Below are positions 32,847 through 40,289 of a DNA stretch of 64,000 bases, in pieces (the first letter of the stretch is position 1; every line of letters begins with the position of its first letter). The notes beneath the pieces are model-generated. The model was not told the DNA's origin. It worked only from the letters and a program-made list of their open reading frames with translations, and made no database searches. Position numbers and translations under genes: made by a program. The DNA is from Bacteroidota bacterium (GTDB lineage: Bacteria; Bacteroidota; Bacteroidia; 2-12-FULL-35-15), in assembly GCA_016722565.1 (NCBI GenBank), contig JADKIU010000002.1, positions 372,001-436,000 of the forward strand. The letters run 5' to 3'.

Positions 32847-34331
32847 TTAATTCACCAAAATGCGTTGTGTTATTCGTTCATGATTTGTAATGATAGTAAC
32901 CAAATAAACACCCTTGGTGTAATGGCTCAAATCAAGTTTTATGGAGTTGGTTGGTACCGTTGTAGAATATACTTCTTCGCCTAACACGTTATATAAATAA
33001 ATAGCTTGCAGTGCAGTACCAAAGTTTTTGCTAGTTATTTGCAGTTCACCGCTCGTAGGATTTGGATATATGCTGACTAAGGAAGTGAATGAGGTTTCGT
33101 TTACTCCAAGGGTGGGTAGAGAAAAAATTCTTGCCTGCCCTGCATTTGCTCCTGGAATATCAAAGTAGGGCGATCCAACAGCCAAAGTATTCGCATCGGG
33201 CATGCTCACTGATCGGCCTGCTAAATCACCCGCAGTTAAACCATCAATATCCATCCCGATTTGCACCCAAGCTGTTGAGTTCCATCCATAAATTCGTGCA
33301 TGGCCTGCAGATGTGCCGATTCCGTCATTTGCATATGCACCAATAGCAATAGTGTTTGCATCGGGCATACTTACGATACGTCCTGATAAATCACCGGGAG
33401 CTTCTCCATCAATATCATTTCCTTTTTGAATCCAAGCAGAACCACTCCAGGTGAAGATTCTTGCGTGACCTGCGCTTGCACCTGAACCATCATTATCACT
33501 TGCTCCAACAGCTAAAGTATTAGCATCAGGCATGCTAACAGCAACCCCTGAAAAATCACCAGCAGCTTCTCCATCAATGTCAATCCCTTTCTGAATCCAA
33601 GAAGAACCACTCCAGGTAAATATTCTTACATGGCCTGCATCTGTTCCTGCGCCATCATTGTACAAAGCACCAATAGCAACGGTATTTGCATCGGGCATGC
33701 TCACTGATCGTCCAAAATTATCATCGGAAGCTTCACCATCTATATCAATACCTTTTTGAACCCAGGTTGAACCACTCCAAGAAAAAATTCGCACATGTCC
33801 TGCATTGGTACCAGCAGCATCATTTTCTGTAGCACCAATAGCAATTGTATTTGCATCGGGCATGTTTAAAGAATAGCCAAAGCTATCATTGGCCGCTTCC
33901 CCATTAATATCACTTCCTTTTTGCACCCAAGCTGTGCCACTCCATGTGAAGATTCTTACATGACCTGCATTGGTTCCCGAACCATCATTACCCGAGGCTC
34001 CAATGGCAACTGTATTGGCATCTGGCATGTTAACATAAAAGCCGGAAGCATCGTTGGCAGCCTCTCCATCAATATCACTGCCTTTTTGAACCCACGCAGA
34101 GCCATTCCATAAAAAAACTCTTACATGGCCTGCATTAGTTCCTGAACCATCATTGTTCATCGCTCCAATGGCAATAGTATTTGCATCTGGCATGCTGACT
34201 GACCATCCTGAATTGTCATCAACAGCTTCGCCATTAATAGCTAATCCTTTTTGTGTTTGCGCATAGGTAGTAAGTGTAAAACCTATAAATGCCGCCAAAC
34301 TCATGAGATTTTTAATAGTTGTTTTCATCAT
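32847..34331 (-). CDS. secreted seven-repeat propeller protein with T9SS type A sorting domain
   Basis: The 494-residue protein has a signal peptide (about residues 1-25, ending YAQ). Residues 28-412 consist of seven 55-residue repeats, each with the pattern KGxDIDGEAxxDxSGxxVSMPD-ANT-x-AIGAxxNDGxGTxAGHxRIFxWxGSAWxQ; seven blades fit a closed beta-propeller of FG-GAP/integrin-alpha style, with the Asp/Asn-Gly rich loop likely binding calcium. The last about 75 residues form a type A sorting domain (LVSIYPNPTSGELQITSK, IYLYNVLGEEVYST, ending ERITQRILVN). It is exported by T9SS and probably binds a surface or soluble ligand. A minus-strand promoter of good quality lies 47 bases upstream. Confidence 0.88.
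   Translation of the reverse strand: MMKTTIKNLMSLAAFIGFTLTTYAQTQKGLAINGEAVDDNSGWSVSMPDANTIAIGAMNNDGSGTNAGHVRVFLWNGSAWVQKGSDIDGEAANDASGFYVNMPDANTVAIGASGNDGSGTNAGHVRIFTWSGTAWVQKGSDINGEAANDSFGYSLNMPDANTIAIGATENDAAGTNAGHVRIFSWSGSTWVQKGIDIDGEASDDNFGRSVSMPDANTVAIGALYNDGAGTDAGHVRIFTWSGSSWIQKGIDIDGEAAGDFSGVAVSMPDANTLAVGASDNDGSGASAGHARIFTWSGSAWIQKGNDIDGEAPGDLSGRIVSMPDANTIAIGAYANDGIGTSAGHARIYGWNSTAWVQIGMDIDGLTAGDLAGRSVSMPDANTLAVGSPYFDIPGANAGQARIFSLPTLGVNETSFTSLVSIYPNPTSGELQITSKNFGTALQAIYLYNVLGEEVYSTTVPTNSIKLDLSHYTKGVYLVTIITNHERITQRILVN
33096..34250 (-). repeat. 165-bp coding tandem repeat, seven units
   Basis: Seven in-frame 55-codon units encode the propeller blades of the T9SS protein. The blocks for MPDANT, AIGA, AGH and RIF are near-identical across units at the DNA level, and the other positions vary, so the array is homogenised at structural positions only. 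The last unit is the most divergent. Confidence 0.9.
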
Positions 34332-34378
34332 AAAAAAGATCTTTAGGTTGAGTTTAATATTTTTTAAAGTCGCATATA

Positions 34379-34408
34379 CAAAAATAAACTAAAATGGAAG
34401 GAAACAAA
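34379..34408 (-). promoter_or_regulatory. promoter TTTG-N18-TATTTTTG for the propeller gene
   Basis: On the minus strand TTTG (34405-34408) and an exact TAnnTTTG box, TATTTTTG (34379-34386), are 18 bases apart, close to the Bacteroidota consensus spacing. The gene start is 47 bases downstream. This is the best two-part promoter match in the window. Confidence 0.6.
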
Positions 34409-34613
34409 TGATCGTATCTGACTTTTTAATTGCACATCAAAATATTTGTCAGAATCTTTGGAAAAACGAACGCAAACGAGAAGCAGAACAATTTCAATAT
34501 TTATGCATGAAGGAGTCTTTTTCTCATTTTCGTTTCACTTTGTTCTTGCTTTATTTCAAAAAATCAAGAGTTAGTAAATCAAGATAGGTAAGCTTTTATC
34601 AAATAGACCAAAC

Positions 34614-35843
34614 TTATTTCACCTTCGCCAACTTACTAACCCTCTGAAGCATAAAGATGTTCAGCACAGCAAAAACTACAACAACATAACCTAAAGTGTT
34701 ATAATGTTCGAGCGGACTGGTTTTCGTTTGTTGCACTACAATCAATCCGCCAATGATAGAAGCAATGCCACCAGCCAATTGTTGCAGAGAAGAATTGATG
34801 CTCATAAATGCACCACGGTCGTGCATTTCGGGAAGAGCTGTTACCAATGCCATGGATGGAACCATGCGTCCCATAATACCAATCATCATGGTGATGTTTA
34901 CGATAATAACAAGCCACAAAGATGTTGGTCCCATGTTGGTATAAATCACAACTACAAGAATCATCCAGATGGATGCAAACGTGAAGATGGTCATCTTGTT
35001 GAGTTTATCACTCATTTTTCCAATTATCGGCATAATTAACAAGGTAGCGATACCTGCAACCATAAATAAGATGGGAAGTTGTTCGTTGGTTACTTTTAAA
35101 TTGTTTATCGCAAATGCACTTCCCCAAGGCATCATCATAAATCCTCCTAAGGAAAGCAGAGCTGTTGTTAAGAAACCAATTCTATAATTTCGGTTTTTGA
35201 TGGTGTTCCACAAATGTTGAAAGGCATTGTTTTCTGATTTACCATCCAAATGTGCAGTGATCGGTTGTAGTTTTAAAACAAGTATAACTAACACAAGTGT
35301 TGCCATTCCAACAATCATAAAAAATGGACTTTCCCAACCCCAATGATTAGAAAGGTACAAACTGATTGGAATACCCAATACCTGACTAGCACCAAATCCC
35401 ATTTGCATAAAACCCATTACACGTCCACGTTGTTGAATTGGAAAAAGATCTGCAACAATTGCCATAGAGATAGAACCAATCACTCCACCAAATAATCCGG
35501 TAATGATGCGTGCTGCCAATAGCATGATATAATTTGATGATAATCCACAAAACAAGGTGCCTAAAATGAATCCCATGTAAAAAAACAAGAGTAGCTTTTT
35601 TCTATCGAACCGATCAGCAAATCCTGCGGTTAATATTCCTGAAAGGAAAGCGCTGATAGCATAGGCTCCAACGGAAATACCGAATTGGGTTGTGGTTAAA
35701 TCCATCTGCTTCATGAGCATATCACCCAAAGGCGACATAACCATAAAATCGAGCACAACAGTAAATTGTGTTAATGCTAAAAGTGTAATTACTAATACTT
35801 GGTAGGATGTGAATTTTATGGGTGCTGCTTTTGCTTCTGTCAT
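34614..35843 (-). CDS. MFS transporter
   Basis: The 409-residue protein has about twelve hydrophobic membrane helices and a central cytoplasmic loop. The MFS motif A appears after helix 2 as GFADRFDRKKLLLF (about residues 69-82), and helix 4-5 has the GGVIGSISMAIVADLFPIQQRGR pattern (VADLFPIQQRGR). The opening TSYQVLVITLLALTQFTVVLDFMVMSPLGDMLM resembles drug:proton antiporter-like DHA1 proteins. Substrate is unknown; efflux of a small molecule is the usual role. It is monocistronic. The gap on its downstream side (34332-34613) separates it from the propeller gene, with no obvious terminator. Confidence 0.9.
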   Translation of the reverse strand: MTEAKAAPIKFTSYQVLVITLLALTQFTVVLDFMVMSPLGDMLMKQMDLTTTQFGISVGAYAISAFLSGILTAGFADRFDRKKLLLFFYMGFILGTLFCGLSSNYIMLLAARIITGLFGGVIGSISMAIVADLFPIQQRGRVMGFMQMGFGASQVLGIPISLYLSNHWGWESPFFMIVGMATLVLVILVLKLQPITAHLDGKSENNAFQHLWNTIKNRNYRIGFLTTALLSLGGFMMMPWGSAFAINNLKVTNEQLPILFMVAGIATLLIMPIIGKMSDKLNKMTIFTFASIWMILVVVIYTNMGPTSLWLVIIVNITMMIGIMGRMVPSMALVTALPEMHDRGAFMSINSSLQQLAGGIASIIGGLIVVQQTKTSPLEHYNTLGYVVVVFAVLNIFMLQRVSKLAKVK

Positions 35844-36024
35844 AGGATTAATTTTCTTCTACCTGCATCTGTTTATTAAATGATGTTTTTAAACAACTAA
35901 GTTAAAGTATTGTTCTATCTCAATCGTCTTCACTATTATGAATGCAAATATATGTTAAATTGCTTTACGGAAACTTTGAAATCGAAAAATGTTTCCATAG
36001 TTTTACTCACTAATTATTAATAGT

Positions 36025-37292
36025 ATGAATGCAGGGTTACGAATTCTTATTATAGGTATCGCATTGTTTTTATTCGATCTCTATTTCTATCAATCCATAA
36101 AAACAATATTGGCAAACAGTTCTGATTTTAAAAGGAACCTGGTTTTTTACATTTACTGGAGCTTTACCATCATCACCTTTTTACTGTTTTCCGTTCCTGC
36201 TGTTATTTCATTCAACGACTTGCCTCAATATTTCAGAATTTATGTTTTTGCGTTTGTCGTAATGGTTTTGATTTCGAAGTTGATTGGTACGACCTTTATT
36301 TTATTAGATGATATTATCCGCTTGTTCCGTTGGATAGCCAGCTATCTGGTTAAACCTGCAGAAATCGTTTCCAATGAATTAGAAGTAAATCCGCACGCCA
36401 TTTCCCGTTTACGTTTCCTAAACATCGTTGCTGTTGGGATGGCTGCTCTGCCATTTGCCAGCTTCATTTATGGAATGGTGAAAGGTGCTTTTGATTATAA
36501 AATTCACAAAGTAAAAGTAGTGTTGCCGAATTTACCTTCTGAATTTAATGGTTTAAAAATCGTTCAGATTTCTGATATCCATTCGGGTAGTTTTGTATCC
36601 GCTTCTCCACTGGAATCAGCTGTAAAACTTATTATGGAGCAAAATGCGGATATCATCTTTTTTACCGGTGATTTAGTCAACAACGAAACGAGTGAGGTCT
36701 TACCTTTTGTGGATGTGTTGAAAAAAATTCAAGCACCCATGGGTGTTTTCAGCACTCTCGGCAATCACGATTATGGTGATTATATTACTTGGGAAAGTCA
36801 GGCTGCAAAAAATCAGAATTTAGAGAATTTAAAAAAGACGCATGCTGCAATGGGTTGGAATTTATTGATGAATGAACATGTGCCTTTGAAGAAAGGAGAT
36901 GCCGAAATTGCGTTGATTGGAATTGAAAATTGGGGTGGGAATTTAAACTTCCCGAAATATGGTGACATGAAAAAGCACATACTGGAACAGAAAAATATCC
37001 TGTTAAATTGTTGTTATCACACGATCCTTCTCATTGGAACATGCAGGTAACGGAAGAGTTTAAAGACGTGGACATCACGTTCAGCGGGCATACTCACGGT
37101 TTTCAATTCGGAATTGAAATTCCGGGATTGATTAAATGGAGCCCTTCACAATTTGTTTACAAGCAATGGGCAGGATTGTACTCGAAAGATAATCAACATT
37201 TGTATGTGAATCGTGGGTTAGGATTTTTAGGCTATCCGGGCAGAGTTGGGATTATGCCAGAAATTACCGTGATGGAGTTGTATAACGCTTAA
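36025..37292 (+). CDS. membrane-anchored metallophosphoesterase, frameshifted
   Basis: Frames 36025-37050 and 37008-37292 join into a protein of about 422 residues if one A is added to the A5 run at 36970-36974 (giving MKKAHTGTEKYPVKLLLSHD). The N-terminal 150 residues have about four membrane helices; then the calcineurin-like domain follows: LKIVQISDIHSGSF (DxH), FFTGDLVNNE (GDxxN), STLGNHDYGD (GNHD), LLLSHDPSHW and FSGHTHGFQFG (GHTH). All metal-binding blocks are therefore present, split between the two frames. The family contains YkuE-like phosphodiesterases or UDP-diacylglucosamine pyrophosphohydrolase-like enzymes. As written the second half lacks a proper start (TTG at 37008), so either the assembly has lost a base or the gene is newly inactivated. 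Confidence 0.8.
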
Positions 37293-37294
37293 AG

Positions 37295-37326
37295 GTGACT
37301 AGGTAACTATGTAACTAAGTGACTAG
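37295..37326. repeat. 8-bp minisatellite GTRACTAN, four units
   Basis: Four consecutive 8-base units GTGACTAG, GTAACTAT, GTAACTAA and GTGACTAG lie immediately after the metallophosphoesterase gene. The reverse-complement form of the same unit appears at 45459-45490. No protein-coding role. Confidence 0.8.
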
Positions 37327-37342
37327 GTGTAGCGTATTTTTC

Positions 37343-37350
37343 TAACTTTG
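37343..37350 (+). promoter_or_regulatory. TAACTTTG element before the AlkC-like gene
   Basis: An exact TAnnTTTG match lies 54 bases before ATG 37405 and overlaps the earlier possible start at 37348, supporting the downstream start. Confidence 0.35.
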
Positions 37351-37404
37351 AACTTTCTCCCGAAGGGATTCCTTCGGAACATCGTAAAACCTTCTAACTT
37401 TCTT

Positions 37405-38490
37405 ATGGCAGACGCACTCAAAGACATGTTCTCAAAAAAATTCTATGAGCGATTAGCGCATGAATTGAATAAAGCAGACAAAAACATCCATCCTGAAAAA
37501 TTTGTAAAGGATGTGACAAAAGACATGGACGCTTTGTCTTTAAATCAGCGGATGCGCAACACTTCCGTTGTTTTGAAAAAACATCTTCCGGATGATTATA
37601 AAAAATCCATCGATACACTTTATAAAGTTGTTCCTGAATTTCAAAGAAGTTATACTGCTTTGCTTTTTCCTGATTTTGTTGGTCAATATGGTCACCACGA
37701 CTTTAAAACATCCATGGAAGCCTTAAAATATTTTACCCAATTTGGGTCTTCTGAATTCGCTATTCGTGAATTTTTAAAACGCGACTTAGATAAAACATTA
37801 GCCATAATGAAAAAGTGGGCAGGCGACAAAAACCATCATGTAAGACGATTAGCAAGCGAAGGTAGTCGCCCACGATTACCATGGTCGTTCAATCTTGACG
37901 CCATTGCTAAAAATCCAAATCATACACTTCCAATTTTGGATATGCTAAAGGCTGATAACGAATTGTATGTAAAAAAATCGGTTGCGAATCATTTAAACGA
38001 TTTCTCCCGCATCAATCCGGATTGGATGTTAAAGGTGGTGAACTCGTGGGATAGGAAAAATGAGGATACCGCTTGGATTGTAAAGCATGCGAGTCGCTCG
38101 TTGATTAAGAAAGGTGATCAACGCTCATTAGCAGTTTTTGATTATGAAAAATCTCCGAAAGTGAAAATTGAAAATTGGAAAATTGGAAAATTGAAGATTA
38201 AGATGGGTGAGAGTTTTTCATTTTCATTCGACATAACATCTGAAAAAACTAAATCCCAGAAACTGGTAATTGATTATGCCATTCATTATCAAAAAAAATC
38301 CGGGGAGCTGGCTCCGAAAGTATTTAAGTTGAAAGATTTGGATTTAAAAGCAAAGCAGACCGTCTCCATTACTAAATCACATCGTTTTATGGATTTCACC
38401 ACCCGCAAACATTATCCAGGGAAACATGCCGTTGAAATATTGGTAAATGGGAAGTCGTATGGGAAGAAGGAGTTTGTGTTAGTAAAATAA
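37405..38490 (+). CDS. DNA alkylation repair protein, AlkC-like
   Basis: The 361-residue protein begins MADALKDMFSKKFYERLAHEL. Residues about 1-245 are all-helical HEAT-like repeats of the DNA_alkylation family, containing LLFPDFVGQYG, FAIREFLKRD, HVRRLASEGSRPRLPWS and VKKSVANHLNDFSRINPDWML, which are strongly conserved in AlkC/AlkD-type glycosylases. After an Asn-Lys-rich linker (about 250-265) comes a C-terminal beta domain (GESFSFSFDITSEKT, LVIDYAIHYQKKSGE, HRFMDFTTRKHYPGKHA), matching the Ig-like domain of AlkC. AlkC removes N3-alkylated adenines without base flipping. The frame also opens at 37348, but that start lies within the promoter element. A REP-like inverted repeat begins 14 bases past the stop. 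Confidence 0.88.
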   Translation: MADALKDMFSKKFYERLAHELNKADKNIHPEKFVKDVTKDMDALSLNQRMRNTSVVLKKHLPDDYKKSIDTLYKVVPEFQRSYTALLFPDFVGQYGHHDFKTSMEALKYFTQFGSSEFAIREFLKRDLDKTLAIMKKWAGDKNHHVRRLASEGSRPRLPWSFNLDAIAKNPNHTLPILDMLKADNELYVKKSVANHLNDFSRINPDWMLKVVNSWDRKNEDTAWIVKHASRSLIKKGDQRSLAVFDYEKSPKVKIENWKIGKLKIKMGESFSFSFDITSEKTKSQKLVIDYAIHYQKKSGELAPKVFKLKDLDLKAKQTVSITKSHRFMDFTTRKHYPGKHAVEILVNGKSYGKKEFVLVK

Positions 38491-38504
38491 ATGTTTGTTT
38501 TGGA

Positions 38505-38580
38505 CGTCATTGCGAGGAACGAAGCAATCTCCTCATAATGTTGATCACCCTAAATGATTGCTTCGTTCCTCGCAATGACG
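38505..38580. repeat. REP-like long inverted repeat, copy 2
   Basis: The left arm 38505-38530 is identical to that of copy 1; the right arm 38555-38580 pairs with it over 25 of 26 bases. The spacer (38531-38554) is unrelated to that of copy 1. It begins 15 bases after the AlkC-like stop and ends 49 bases before the next gene. Confidence 0.94.
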
Positions 38581-38629
38581 CATCGTAAGATTAGAAATAA
38601 TTCCTATTTTTACGCACAAATCATCCGCT

Positions 38630-39637
38630 GTGAAGTCTAAAGCATTTCAAGTTTTCCAATACATTCTCCTTCTTGCAGTCGGTATCTACCTTTGTGTTCT
38701 CTTTTTTAATACCCTTGATTTCGAAGGATTAAAAGCGAAAGTTGCGAATGGAAATTTTTCTTGGTTTTATGTCGTTATGTTTGTTTCTGTTATGGTGTAT
38801 GTTATTCGTACACTTCGTTGGCAAATGTTAATCCGTTCCATCGGTTATGAAACCAAATTCCTGAATGCATTTTCAGCCTTGTCCATTAGCTATTTTGTAA
38901 GTTTTGTTGTTCCACGTTTAGGTGAAGTGACACGCTGTTTGTCGGTTAAGAAACAACATGACATCCCTTTTATGCAGCTACTCGGAACTGTTATCATTGA
39001 ACGCATTATTGATATCTTAAGTTTACTTATTCTTTTAGGACTAACCCTTGTTTTACAATTCGATCAGATAATGGAGTTTGTAAAAACTAATGTTTTTCAT
39101 CCGATATATGATAAAATTATTCTGAAAATAGTCAACGGAAACATCGTGGCAATAGTTGCTGCTGTTGCTGTTTTGCTTATGGCTGGAGCATTGTTTATTT
39201 ACTTTCGAAAATACATTCGTGAACGTTCACCAAAATTGATTGTGAAATTTGTAGAAGGATTGAAGGAAGGAGTTGCTAGTGTCGCAAAATTGAAACAGAA
39301 AAAGCTATTTATTCTCTATACATTTCTGATTTGGGTTTGTTATTATCTAATGACCTATTTCTGGTTTTTTGTTTTTGAAGAAACGAGTGTTCTTACTTGG
39401 GGAGCCTGTTTATCTATTTTAACGATTGGCACCATAGGTCGCTCTGTTCCGATTCAAGGCGGTGGCATGGGCGCCTATCATTTTTTAGTCACAAGTGTCG
39501 TAGTGTTGTATGGCTTATCTGAAACTTGGGGCAAAGACTTAGCAACATTGATTCATGCCGGACAAACATTTTTTACATTTGCGATGGGCTTGGTGGGATT
39601 GTTGATTTTCTTTGTTTCTTATTGGAGAACAAAATAA
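38630..39637 (+). CDS. UPF0104 / lysylphosphatidylglycerol synthase TM-region family membrane protein
   Basis: The 335-residue protein has about eight hydrophobic helices. The segment SISYFVSFVVPRLGEVTRCLSV, with PRLGE, and the block GRSVPIQGGGMGAYHFLVT near residue 265 are the family signatures. The family includes the flippase part of MprF and many stand-alone proteins of unknown lipid-related function; no synthase domain is attached here. The start is GTG at 38630; a near-consensus promoter element TATTTTTA lies 17 bases upstream. The stop directly abuts the stop codon of the convergent HEAT-like gene. Confidence 0.85.
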   Translation: MKSKAFQVFQYILLLAVGIYLCVLFFNTLDFEGLKAKVANGNFSWFYVVMFVSVMVYVIRTLRWQMLIRSIGYETKFLNAFSALSISYFVSFVVPRLGEVTRCLSVKKQHDIPFMQLLGTVIIERIIDILSLLILLGLTLVLQFDQIMEFVKTNVFHPIYDKIILKIVNGNIVAIVAAVAVLLMAGALFIYFRKYIRERSPKLIVKFVEGLKEGVASVAKLKQKKLFILYTFLIWVCYYLMTYFWFFVFEETSVLTWGACLSILTIGTIGRSVPIQGGGMGAYHFLVTSVVVLYGLSETWGKDLATLIHAGQTFFTFAMGLVGLLIFFVSYWRTK

Positions 39638-40146
39638 TCATTTCAATTTTTTTATCACCATCTTCGCTCTGGCAGCAAATGCCGCAGTTGTTTTCGGTAA
39701 CTGATCTTCAATCGCTGATTTTAATTCCGGAATCAATTCTCGATGTTCTTTTGCAATATTAGCAATGCATTGCATGGCATGGACTTTCATTACTACCTTT
39801 TCGGTAGGGGATAGCATTAAATCAAAACAAACAGTGATTAATTTTCCTTGAAGTTTTTTAGGGATTTCGTGACTTGCTAAAACCACAGACATATTTCGTC
39901 TAACAGCATCCAATTCAAATTTCTGAATATCGTTAATAAACTTTGAAAGATAGGGTTTTAGTAATTCCGGATGTTTTTATTTACCGTTGCTAATAGCCAA
40001 GCGGCACGTTGAGGCAAGGGTGGTTCTGCATGATAAATGATATCAATTATCTTGGCAAACTCTTCGGAGTCATTTCCAATTGCTATTGCAATGCGATCGG
40101 TGTTTTGTCGCGAATGTTCTTGTAGTAGTTGTGAGACGTAATTCAT
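39638..40146 (-). CDS. HEAT-like hypothetical protein, frameshifted
   Basis: On the minus strand two frames join into a protein of about 169 residues if one T (an A on the coding strand) is added to the T5 run at 39974-39978; the junction then reads TVNKN or TVNKK followed by HPELLKPYLSKFINDIQKFE. Helical repeats are visible throughout (QLLQEHSRQNTDRIAIAIGN; IDIIYHAEPPLPQRAAWLLA; KLITVCFDLMLSPTEKVVMK; AMQCIANIAKEHRELIPELK), consistent with HEAT/ARM-like structure. The start is ATG at 40146, because the frame beyond it runs into the REP-like repeat. It ends in TGA. No named family recognised. It is distinct from, but similar in style to, the HEAT-like protein at 19638. Confidence 0.65.
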
Positions 40147-40176
40147 TTGGCAAAGAAAAAAACAGTATAATATGAA

Positions 40177-40265
40177 CGTCATTGCGAGTTCTGATCTCAA
40201 TAGCTATCGGGATTTGGCAATCTCACTGTTTTTGCAGCAAGATTGTTTCGTGTCTCGCAATGACG
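40177..40265. repeat. REP-like inverted repeat, copy 3 (diverged)
   Basis: The left part starts with the shared CGTCATTGCGAG and ends with CAATCTC, but 29 bases including TAGCTATCGGGATTTGG replace the middle of the arm. The right arm 40240-40265 matches the consensus with three changes. It lies between two minus-strand genes, 24 bases past the stop of the M2 peptidase gene. Confidence 0.85.
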
Positions 40266-40289
40266 TTCTAAAAAGGTATGACCTTAATT

